Shown piece by piece: positions 1 through 10,700 of a DNA stretch of 64,000 bases. Numbering within the stretch: the stretch's first letter is position 1; every line of letters begins with the position of its first letter. Made by a program: the position numbers and the translations under genes. The DNA is from Microascus cirrosus (taxonomy: Eukaryota; Ascomycota; Sordariomycetes; Microascales; Microascaceae): positions 61,207-125,206 of the forward strand of contig JAMBUN010000349.1 of NCBI GenBank assembly GCA_030271035.1, read 5' to 3'. Below the pieces are notes generated by a model, which saw only the letters and a list, made by a program, of their open reading frames with translations, was not told the origin of the DNA and searched no databases.

Positions 1-652
1 TGGTGCCGACTGGCGACGGTGGTCATCCAGTTGGACGGAGCTTCCAAGACTTCTGTAAGCTGGGAAGCATGTCCCTATCGATTCTCACTCTGGAAAGAGC
101 CAACTTTGTTCTATGTGTAAGATGTCTGCTGTCTACAGGCCTCCACATGATTCATCGGGTGAATGTCTCGCCACAGGGTATGCACAGATCTAGGTCATGG
201 CCCTTGAGAAAGAGACAGAAGAAATAATACCGAGTACTAAGTGCATATCATATTGCAGGGGTCTCTCTACAGGTAGATTAATATGCTCGTGGCAATCGCT
301 ACAGTTTTATCATGAAACAAGGGCTTCCTTGCACACGACCTCGCACGTTGGAGGAGGCGGGTGTGCCTCTGTTCTTGTAACAGAGTAGTTGGTTTGGGTC
401 TGGATTGACGTTTAATACATGTGGTGTGAGTGGCTACGGGGAAATATCAAAGAGTAGGCCGAGGAACGGTACGCCATGTACTTCCTCGCAGGAAATGGCT
501 GATGGTGAGCTCTGGCACTCTTAGCAAATCCGTTCCCATTTTCGGTTTCTAAGCCGACAACGATGTAAAAAAAAAGGACAGTAGTTTCAACATGTTACGT
601 TGGTGGCGAAAACCAAGTAGTTTAAACCAACTTTCCCTTCCCAACCCTCTAT
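1..652. other. Gene-free left edge
   Basis: No supportable gene. The short open frames here lack family resemblance and splice logic. It is the 3' flank of the minus-strand WD40 NLR gene that ends at 653, so it may hold that gene's polyadenylation region. A run of nine A lies near 567. Confidence 0.5.
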
Positions 653-3600
653 TTAACCAGAGACATCAAGATATAGGAATGTCATCTGGCCAGTGGCGTG
701 TCCTAAGACTAGTGTAGCACCACGAACTGCTACACACGTTGCCCTGTAGTTAGGAGGAAGCCAGAGAAGCTTCTTTCTATCTTCGACGACCCAATCACCG
801 TTAACAAACAGGCCCTTACTCCATGCTGTCCTGTCTCTAGAAATGCTCAAGGCGTTGGCTTTTGAGGCTATACTTAACAATCCTTTGTCTGTTTCGAGAT
901 ACCGACCGTCTGGGGAGAAGGCAAGGGCGCGGATTGAACAGCTATGCCTCTTCAGCGTCTGTCGATAGACTCCAGTCACCGCATCCCAGAGCCGTATAGT
1001 TGTATCGTCCGAAGCTGATGCGAGCGTCTTGCCGTCAGGAGAGAAGGCCACGGCGCGGACCCGACCACTATGTCCCTTGAGGGTCTGTAGATGGTCCCCC
1101 GTTACTGCATCCCAGAGCTGCACTGTCCTATCGTCTGAAGAAGATACAAGCGTCTTGCCATCAGGCGAGAAGGCTACAGCGCGGACCCAACTGCTATGCC
1201 CCTTGAGAGTCTGTAGATGGCACCCCGTTACTACCTCCCAGAGCTGCACTGTCTTATCGTCCGAAGCAGATACAAGTGTCTTGCCATCAGGCGAGAAGGC
1301 CACAGCGCGGACCCAATCGCTATGCCCTTTGAGTGTCTGCTCGTGCGCCCCTGTTGCTGCATCCCAGAGGTGCACTATCATATCGTCTGAGGCAGATGCA
1401 AGTGTCTTGCTATCAGGGGAGAAGGCCACAGCACGGACGTAACTGCTATGCCCGTTAAGCGTTTGTTGATAGGCCCAGGTTGCTGTATCCCAAAGCCGTA
1501 CTGACTTATCGTATGAAGCTGATGCAAGTATCTTGCTGTCATGTGAAAAGGCCACAGCACGGACCCAATCGTTGTGCCCCTTGAGCGTCTGCTGATAGGC
1601 CCCTGTTACCATGTCCCAGAGCTGCACTGTCCTATCGTCTGAAGCTGATGCGAGTGTCTTGCTATCAGGCGAGAAGGCCACAGCATGGACAGAACCTCTA
1701 TGTCCCTTGAGAGTCTGCTGATGCACCCCTGTTGCTGCACCCCAGAGCTGTATAGTTGTATCATCTGAAGCAGATACAAGTGTCTTGCTGTTAGGAGAGA
1801 AGGCCACAGCACGGACCCAACCGCTATGTCCTTGAGAGTCTGCCGATGCGCCCCTGTTGCTATATCCCAGAGCTGCACTGTCCTATCATCTGAAGCCGAT
1901 GCAAGCGTCTGACCGTCAGGAGAGAAGGCAACAGCATGGACCTAACTGCTATGCCCTATAAGTGTCTGCTGGTGCACCCCGGTTGCCACCCCCCAGAGCC
2001 GCACTGTCCTATCGTCTGAAGCTGATGCAAGTGTCTTGCTGTCAGGGGAGAAGGCCACAGCATGGACTGAGCTGCTATGCCCCTTGAGCATCTGTTGATA
2101 GGCCCCTGTAGCTGTATCCCAGAGCTGCACTGTCTGATCGTCCGAAGCAGATGCGAGTGTCTTGCCGTCAGGCGAGAAGGCCACAGCATAGACCACACTT
2201 TTATGCCTTTTGAGAGTCTGTTGATGTGCCCCTGTCGCTGTATCCCAGAGCCGCACTGTCTTATCGTGTGAAGCCGATGCGAGCATTTTGCTGTCTGGCG
2301 AGAAGGCCACTGCACAGACCCAATCTCTATGCCCCTCGAGCGTCTGCAGGTGTGAGTCCCAGGAGTCTTTAATACCCGCGACTGTCTTAATAAATGGCAG
2401 CCTTTCCTTCCAGTGCGCATTTCTAACCTCGCTCATCATAGGACTAAACACAAGCGCGGAGCTATATGTCTGTAACGGAGCCCGCTCTATGATTGACCCA
2501 TGACTATGGACAAACTTTTGTGCATCTACTAGCAGCTTAGCGAGGCGAGGGCTTGTGTCTTGGTGTGACTAAAGAGGTTAGTAACCAGCCGTTATTTTGA
2601 TGTTATAACATACCTGGACAACATCTAAAAGCTTTTTTATCAACGGTGCGCCGACTGATAGTTTCCCTAGGAGAGATAAGCCCTCAAGCCAGAAGAGAAA
2701 GCGCTCCTTCAGAAACCCCAAAACTAGCCCATCATCCATCAACTCCCTCTTACACTCGGGACTCTCTGAGCAGAGATGGTCAGCCCAGAAGACGCACGAG
2801 TATCGTACTAGAGCTAATGGATCTGGATGAGGAGGAGTCATATCGCTTGGTTTGAAGCCGAAGTCGAGGTTATACATGTTCCGTCTGAGTATTGAGGACA
2901 TCGCCTCAATCGAACTCCTGCCGATGTCCGCATGCCCTCGACCGGGGCCAGTCGGCTGAAGCTTTAATCTGTAATTCTTCTTCAGATAGTCCTTAGCCGA
3001 CTGATGGATGAGGAAAATATGGTCGTCGCGGACAGTAAGGAAGGAGCCGCACATAGCCACCATGTCCCTCATATTCTTCGTACTGTCCGCAATCGCATTT
3101 GGTAGCCCAGACAAGATGCCAAGTTCAGCCAGACAGGGTGGACGAAAAGCTAATGTGACCGCTGAAAGTATAAGCCGACAATATTCTGGGTCTCTCCTCT
3201 TCAGCTCTCGAATCTGATTCATCATCCGATCGTAGAGCTCTTCCAAGCCCGCCGGTACTTCTTCGACCACTTGAAGGATGTCCCAGCTGCTTGAGGTCTG
3301 GAGCTCCTGAACAACTAAAGCAACCCAGAGGAATGTGCCATCCGCCTTTTGGCGCATGGTATCTCGCACTCGAGCCTTGTGCTTGTCTTCCAATAATTTG
3401 AGCATCGACACTTTAGTGTCGATATAGGCGTCCACGGCATTGGATACTTGCTCTGCGTTCAGCTCGAGGCTGAGTCTTATCCTCGAATCATCCGGTGTTA
3501 GCTGCTGCTCAATTTCGCGTCTGTTGCGGCTAGAAACGAGCCACTTGACGCGAGGCGATGAAGACGAGTTGGTGATAAACTCGAGAAGCTGCGGGAGGTC

Positions 3601-5287
3601 CGTCTCGCACTCATCAAGCGCATCGATAATCAGGTAGGTGTGCCTCAGGTCTCGGTCATGTAATATGTTCTTCAGAATCTTGGACAAGGTGACCCAGACG
3701 TTCGCCTCCCTGGTGAGCAGCTTCCCACTAGGGCCGCACTCTTCCCGCACATGCGAGATGAGCGATCTCTGCTGCCTTACAAGCAAATAGATCAAGCCGC
3801 GCAGCACGGCGGTGGCGTTGTTGATATGCTGGTCAGTACCCTGGCAGAAGAAGTAGGCCAAGTAATGGTTGTGCCTGTCAGGAGCAGAGTCGCGTTCCAG
3901 CTCGTCGATAATGCCACAGAGCAGCATGGTCTTGCCCTTTCCAGGATCACCTTTCACCCACAGCAGTCGGCTGCGCCGGTCTTCGCGCCACGTTTTGAAG
4001 CTGTGATTCTCGAGAATCCATCTGTACGAGGCCTTGAGCAAGCCGCCTTTGGTCCTCTGGATACGTTCCTTGTCTTTGCGAGGATCGGTCGCGAACAACT
4101 CGGCCAGGCATTTTTCATTCTTCGCATCCCACTTTTCATCTGGAGATATGTCTTTATTATATAACCGAATTAATATCACGAGAGTTAACCAAGATAATCT
4201 ATCACTTCTTACCAATATGTAAGTCCCCTCCAACTGAGAAAGTCCCGGAACTCTGGATACCCTGACCAGACATTTTTTGGCTAACCGGCTCATTAGGGGG
4301 CGGCGGACATTGGCCGGGTGAGGGCGCCGAGTCACCAGTAGGCTGCTCGGGATCGATATACGAGAGTAGCTCCTTAGCGGACGCGGCGGCGGCGGCGGCA
4401 GCATAGTGCTGCCAGGTGTCATTTTTGTGAGAGTCTACATAGTCAGAAACGCCGCGGATGACAATGCAGGGGAACTCAGTCGCGATCCCAGCCGCCTCCA
4501 TCTCGAAACAGAGGATATCCCCTATGTTGTCTGTAGTGGCGTTCCTCTTTGCCGCACTCCTCATGACTCGATCCCCAGACGCGATCAGTCCGTAGTGCAC
4601 CTCAGGGCCTGAAAATTGTCGGGGCGGTCTGCTGATGGTCTTCATCATGTCGCAGTTCTCGCAAGCCCAGCGGCTCTCGACGTGGGGATAATCTGCTTCA
4701 AAGAGGGCGTCTTGTCCGGCGGGCGGCCGTTGGTAGACGGAAAGACGATGTCCTTTTTGTAACATTTGGGACAAGAGTTTTTCCACCTTGTTATCTGCCA
4801 CAAAGTGGTCAGAGCGCATCAGTTCGACAGCGGCCCTCAGCTTTGTGGGCGGGGGCAATAGAAATCCCTTCAGCCGGAATCCTCTCTCGGTATCCTGCCC
4901 TAGGTCGTATTGGACAACGCCGCCGTATTGGCCGTCAGGCATGCTGACCACTACATCACCCAGGCGGATGTCGTGCTTGTCGCTGGGCACGCCTCCTCCG
5001 ATGCCGACTAGAAATCGCCACTTGATGGAAGGGAAGGTGCGAGCCATGTTCGTGGTGACGGTCGCGGCGGCGCCTTTTCCCTGGGTGCCGAGGGGGCATG
5101 CGAGGACAACGTTGTGGCCACTAATCTCGCCGAGGATATACATATTCGAGTCGCCTTGCGCAGGGGGCAAGCGGGTATGTTCGTAATCCAGCATGTAACG
5201 AACGGCAGTCATCTCAAAGCCGATGGCGCAGATGACTGCGACGGTATAATCTTGATGGCGTTTGGGGGTGCGGAGTGGGTTTGGCAT
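653..5287 (-). pseudogene. PNP-NACHT-WD40 NLR receptor, disrupted
   Basis: STAND/NLR-type gene. Exons by eye: 5287-4213, 4151-2614, 2568-653; introns 4152-4212 and 2569-2613 (GTATGT donor, TACTAAC branch) keep frame. Intended product about 1,509 aa. Residues ~14-340 are a PNP_UDP domain (VGIGGGVPS; CFEMEAAGI; GVSDYVDSHKN). A NACHT NTPase follows, with Walker A GDPGKGKT near residue 426 and Walker B LIIDALDEC. The C-terminus is 11 full WD40 repeats plus a partial one, 42 aa each, nearly identical (AFSPDGKTLASASDD). Two lesions lie in the repeats: an in-frame TAG at 1942-1944 where sister repeats read TGG, and a one-base loss near 1827-1832 (tgtccttg against tgtcccttg). Known family role: ligand-triggered oligomerisation in non-self recognition or cell death; PNP domains act as nucleosidase effectors in related immune proteins. 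Either a pseudogene or a truncated allele. Confidence 0.85.
915..2350 (-). repeat. WD40-coding tandem array, 126-bp units
   Basis: About eleven and a half copies of a 126-bp unit, each encoding one WD40 blade with the signature LWDxxTGxxxQTLKGHS. Units differ by few bases, a state typical of fungal NLR repeats kept similar by unequal exchange. The nonsense codon and the frameshift of the host gene both fall inside this array. Confidence 0.85.
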
Positions 5288-6789
5288 TGTGGACGTAGGC
5301 AGCCTATTGCACAGGTGTCGGAGGGCCGTATAAAAACTTCAAAGGTGTTGCTGGTGTTCCAATTTTGCCAGAAGAAGGCACATGAGTTGCTCTGATGGAT
5401 ACGGAGCGAGAGACATTTGAGAAGGCCGCGCGGTGTGACGGTATGATATGCTCGAGGAATAGGGATAGTCTGCGAGACGTTGATGCCAACACTGAGGTGC
5501 GTCTTCGATCGATAGAAGGATTTTCGTAACTCTGTCGGTTCGAGAGTCTGAGGCAGCCTGGTCGAACGGCAGCTGAAGGGCAGGCACCTCGAGTGCATAC
5601 TATTATTGGTTCTGGACGCTGGCCGCCACCCTGACTCGTCTCCCCCTCGCATCGTATTCGCGGACTATGTTGGAAGATCATCGAAATTCGACCCGAAAGC
5701 GGCGGCCTGTGATTTGCGAGAGCTTATCGAGGTTCATACCGTCTCTATACGGTGGGAGATGGGTCTGCAAGCGCGCCTCAGAGCTAGTAAAGAGCCTTTT
5801 TTTTTTTTTTTTTTTTTTTTTTCCATTCGTACATAACCCCGCCTCGATAATACAGCCACTTTGAACGCTCGGCTTCCAGGCTGCGCGGGTTCGTTCGTCA
5901 CCTGCCGGCCGCCTTGTCGAGACCGAGAGCATAAGCAGTACTCGAAACCGCCGTACCGGGTCCGGCAGCGTTCCATAGCAGGCGAATGGTCGTCCCATTT
6001 GAAAGGTGGAACTGAGAGCGCCAATTAAGCGCCAAGTGGGACACTTTCCTGCTTTTGTTTCGCCGTTTGGGAGCACTGGCGGGGCTTACGTCCGAAAATG
6101 TAACCTCAAGAGCCTCAATCGTGTTATGCGCGCGTCGACCCACCCGAGACCTCGAAACTGCCGATGCATATCATGACGTCTCTGGCTCGCTAAGCGCGCC
6201 GAGACATGTTGACCCACCAAACCATGATGCTGGGGCTCCGAACCTCTTCCAGACCGGACCTGCGCGCCCATGGTCAGTGTCTTCGCAGTAACTGTATATA
6301 GCGGACACCAGTACCGCATGTGCATTGCGCTCCTCATGGCGAAATAATAATGTCGAATGACGCGGTGGCCAACTGCTGTGAACGGATTGCACGGAGCGGG
6401 AGGGCTGCATGGATTCTAATTGCAGCACTTAAACATGTCCCGGCAGGAATGTCTTTTACCTGCACCTCTCCTGAATAACCTGCAATACTTTGGCTAGGGC
6501 ATTCTGGGAGCGCTTAATGCGCCGGAACGACCCTCATCACCCGACAGAAGGCCACCTACAACATCGGAAGCTCCACGACGTCGGAGCCGTCAGTGTCAGC
6601 ACCTCTTACAGCACGGACGACTAGCCCTTCCCAGGTTCATCCAGAGCGAAAAGTCTCCGTCCATGAAGTCGGATCCCGTGGCACAGCCAGACAGTCCGCC
6701 CCAGGTCCTGCGCTGCCGAGACGACCGCCCAGCGGCAAAGACTCAGATTTGGATATGCGCCTATAACGTGATCCGTGAGGACGACCCGA
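5288..6789. other. Gene-free stretch with 26-T homopolymer
   Basis: Upstream flank of the WD40 NLR gene (its promoter and 5' leader should lie just above 5287). A run of 26 T occupies 5797-5822. On the minus strand it would read as poly-A, compatible with a retro-inserted tail or simple slippage. No coding potential supportable; the open frames across the T run are artefacts of low complexity. Confidence 0.5.
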
Positions 6790-7345
6790 GACTGGTTTTC
6801 GCAAACGAGGCCATCCTGTCCAGCGAGTTGTGGCCGTCCGTGAGGGCCACAACGATGAATTTGAAAAGGCACGGCACCAGATGGAGCTCCTCGCCAAGGA
6901 AGGCTTTCACAGAACAGAAAAGGCTGGTGCAAAAATGCACAAGAGGCAGAAGGGAATGCTTGATCGCATTCAAGTCTGGTGAGTATGGTGGCAGGTAGAG
7001 TAGTACTACTCCTGCACCATCACATAAACCGCTGTATTTTCTCCAAGTGATAGAACGACGCGTTATCCATTATCAGGACAGATTTCGGGTTAGGCTACTT
7101 GGTGCAATACAGAAGAAGCTCTTTAATAAAGCCCTCGAATATTTCGGCATCAGTTAATCTTTCGTACGCCTGGAAATGTACAATACCATCTTAAGTATAT
7201 GCCGGGAGAAACCTGTTAACTTGACGGGGTCGCCGCCTTCGAGAGCCCCACCCTATCGCTTCGTCCCGATGCTTTTGTTTACTGCTGTCTCATGCACGAA
7301 ACAGACGAGGCTGGCTAGCGGCCGGTACCCGAAGCCAATGGCGTG
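6790..7345 (-). mobile_element. Relic of Tc1/mariner-type DDE transposase
   Basis: Reading the minus strand across several frames gives the ordered landmarks of a DDE_3-type transposase. Around 7250-7320 a degenerate first catalytic block reads FVHETAVNKSIGTKR. Around 7090-7195 come DGIVHFQAYERL and TDAEIFEGFIKELL. Around 7040-7090 is PKSVLIMDNASFYH, which carries the second catalytic Asp. At 6955-6999 is YLPPYSPDLNAIK, the block before the third acidic residue (usually NPIE; here the Glu is gone). Stops and frameshifts separate the blocks, so the element is dead. I could not find terminal inverted repeats by eye. It sits between two NLR genes. Confidence 0.65.
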
Positions 7346-7772
7346 CATATGGGATGCATGGGGCCCTCAGCTGCAGCCCGACAAGGGCTGCAGCGGGCAG
7401 GCTCTCGACCCCGCTCGACACTATCCCCCTTCTCCTTGTTGCTGGAGGACTTGCAACTCATTGTTGGATTGAATTTTCGCAGACCATTCCGCGAAGATAT
7501 CATACCATTCAAAGAGCGGCTTCCGGGATTTAGAAGAGAATCGGCCGGAAGACTACCGACGAACGCTACCCGCAGACGACACCAGCATCGAGTTACACGC
7601 CGACATCTACCTTAGGACCTCGCCGCATACATCTGTTGTTTCCGAACCAGAACCCCAGAAACCATCTCCTGCGACTGCAACTCGACTATAGATTCCACGT
7701 CAACGTAGGCTAACCCTACAATCCGTCATCCCACCCGCCTATCTGCCGGCTTCGCGCGCTTCCATCCACACC
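7346..7772 (+). promoter_or_regulatory. Presumed promoter/leader of ankyrin NLR gene
   Basis: This 427-bp gap precedes the ATG of the PNP-NACHT-ANK gene. The last 200 bp are C/T-rich, as is usual for fungal 5' leaders. No TATA box or operator stands out. It also holds the 5' remains of the dead transposase on the other strand. Confidence 0.3.
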
Positions 7773-10700
7773 ATGGCATCCCGCGACTCTCTCGACAGCC
7801 CCGACTCCTATACGGTTGCCTGGATCGTTGCTCTTCCCATCGAGCGGGCCGCTGCGGAAGCGATGCTCGACGAGGAACATGCGCCTCCAATTGGCTTCGC
7901 TAGACACCAGACCGACGCGAACGTTTATACATGGGGTCGAGTGGGGGAGCACAACATTGTCATCGCCTCTCTTCCCTCCGGAGTCTATGGAACCATCTCG
8001 GCTGCAACAACGGCCTCGAGCCTGCTCGCCTCAATCCCGTCCATCCGTGTTAGTCTTTTGATCGGCATAGGCAGCACCATCGCCCGACCGGACGATGACC
8101 GCGATATCCGACTCGGCGACATTGTCGTGAGCCAGCCCGACTGGGCCACGGGCGGCGTCTTCCAGTACGACTTGATCAAGGCAATGTCTGGTAACAAGCA
8201 TGAGCACAAAGGCTTCCTCCGACGGCCTCCGACGGCCCCTCTCAATGCGCTTACCAGCATCCAGGATGATCACGAGCGCAGAGGCTCTAAGGTTCCCTGC
8301 TTCCTTCAACAGATGCTAGAGAAGAACCCTAAGATGGGCAGGAGATCTAATCAGAATCCTGGCTATGCTTACCAGGGCTTTGAAAACGACCGTCTCTTTA
8401 AAGATTCAAGTAGCCACGTCCCCGGGCCGGACTGTCGGGGCTGCAACGCAGCTGCCGAGGTTCAACGCAATCCTCGAGACACCACCGACCCCTATATCCA
8501 CTATGGAACCATCATATCCAGCAACATGCTTGTAAAAGACGCTACTATGCGCGATCGGATTGTTGCTGACGTTGGCGAGGATTGCGTCTGCCTTGAGATA
8601 GAAGCAGCCGGCCTGATGGACCACTTTCCCTGTCTTGTGATCCGAGGGATCTGCGACTACGCCGATACCCATAAGAACGATCGATGGCAACGTTACGCCT
8701 CGGCCACCGCTGCTGCGTATGCCAAGGATTTCTTGGCGTTCCTGCCGGCTGCAGAGGTGCAGGAGACTAAGAAGGCATTGGATATGCTTCAATCAGGTTA
8801 GTGATCCATATCCTCATATAGGGCCATGGCCTAGCGAATAAACAAGGCGGAGTAATAATCTACTTTGAACATGTTCTGACCTGCCTTAGTTCAACAGAAA
8901 ATTCATAGTGTGAAGCAGACCACAGTTGCAGCGAAAACAGTCACGGATTCCACCCAGGCCGACCTTCGTACCGAGGAGATCGAGCGCTGGCTTCGCCCCT
9001 CTGATCCGTCTACAAACGCCAACCACGCGAGGGAGCTCCGTCATGAGGGGACAGGTGCGTGGCTCTTAGAGAGCCCGGTCTTCCAGGAGTGGCACTCAGG
9101 GTCACGTCGACATTTATGGCTGCATGGACTCGCAGGATGCGGAAAGACGGTTCTCAGTGCGACTGTACTGGATTATCTTGCAAAGTAAACGACCATCTTA
9201 TCCTCAGCTTCTTCTTTGACTTTGGTGACACAACAAAGCAGACCGTGGATAGCATGCTGCGGTCACTTGCTTTCCAAATTTACCAAGGCAGGACTGGTGC
9301 TGTAGGTTTTCTTGACGCCTCATTCCAAGCACACCAGGATGGCCGCGACCAACCTGCCACAAAGGTGCTCTCAGATGTTTTATTCAAGATGCTCGCAGCC
9401 CAGAAGAGGGTATCTATTGTTTTGGACGCCTTGGACGAGTCGACAACAAGGGGCGAACTACTCCTCTGGATCAAGGACGTAGTGTGTAGGCCAGAGCTGG
9501 ACCACGTCCAGCTGATTTGTACCGGTCGGCCTGAAGCCGAGTTCCTGCGCCTTATTCCCTCGTTAATAGGTGACGAAAACCACCTAGTACTCGACAAGAA
9601 GGCTATCAACGCCGATATCCGAGCATACGTCACAGCACAGCTTTCGCAACGACGTGACTTTCAGGACAAGCGCTTGTCGCAGGATATCCTCGAGCGGATC
9701 CGGAGTAAGGTTGGAGACGGGGCTGAAGGGATGTGAGATATTACTGCTTCGATGATATGCCGATGGTTTGCTGACGCGCTGCTTAGGTTTAGGTGGGCGT
9801 TCTGTCAATTGGACAGCCTAGCTCAATGTAGTCACGAGGCAGGTATTGAGAAAGCTCTTGCATCTCTGCCGCAGAACCTGGAAGAGACGTACAAGCGAAT
9901 GCTCTACAGCATCCCGAGAGACTGCAGGAACAGTGCTCTCCGCTTGTTACAGTTTCTCGTCCATACCCATCGGCCTTTGACAGTGCCGGAGGCAGTGGAG
10001 ATCATCGCGACAGACATAGAGGAGGATCCACCATGTTTCAACGTTGGCAGGAGAGTGTTCAGTGAAGAAGAAGTTCTACGGCACTGTCCTGGTCTAATAT
10101 CCATTGTTCTTGGGTACAGACACGGCAGGACCACAAAGGAGCTACATCTTGCCCACTTTTCCCTCAAAGAGTACCTTCTCAGAAAGAATCAGTTCAAGAT
10201 CTCGACTGCTAGCATTTCTATCACAAGGACGTGCTTGACTTATCTTACAGACATCAACGGTAGCCACAGAGAGATCAGGCGAGATTTTCCGATGGCAAGA
10301 TATGCAGCAGAAATCTGGACAGGCTATGCTATGTTGGCTCGGGGTTCAGAAGATATTGTTCGAACAACAGTGAGGTTCCTAGAAGAGGAAGCAACTTTCC
10401 AACGATGGGCTCGCTTGTACCAGGCTGATAGGGATTGGGACCTCAGTCCAGGCCCCCCACGAGGTTCCAGGCTCTACTATGCATCCTTTGTTGGGCTCGT
10501 AGCGCCTGCACGAAATCTTATCTCTACAGGAGCGGACGTCAATGCGCAGGGCTGCGAGTACAGTAACGCACTCCAGGCGGCCTCATTTAGAGGCCATCTA
10601 GAGATTGTCACACTGCTCTTAGACAAGGGAGCAGATGTCAATGCACAGGGCGGCAAGTGCGGTAACGCTCTTCAGGCCGCATCATTTGGAGACCATCAAG

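Noticed and set aside
1029..1442. Open frames antisense to the WD40 array (also 19548-20367 antisense to the TPRs)
   Set aside because: Periodic shadows of the coding repeats on the other strand, with repeat-unit periodicity and no domain of their own.
5678..6076. Open frame crossing the poly-T tract (poly-Lys protein)
   Set aside because: The Lys run is the translation of the homopolymer; nothing else supports a gene.
9182..9206. A 23-nt GT..AG segment that would restore frame in the ankyrin NLR
   Set aside because: Far below the usual minimum fungal intron length, and the 'intron' encodes residues (LILSFFFDF context) that fit the NACHT family. A one-base loss is simpler.
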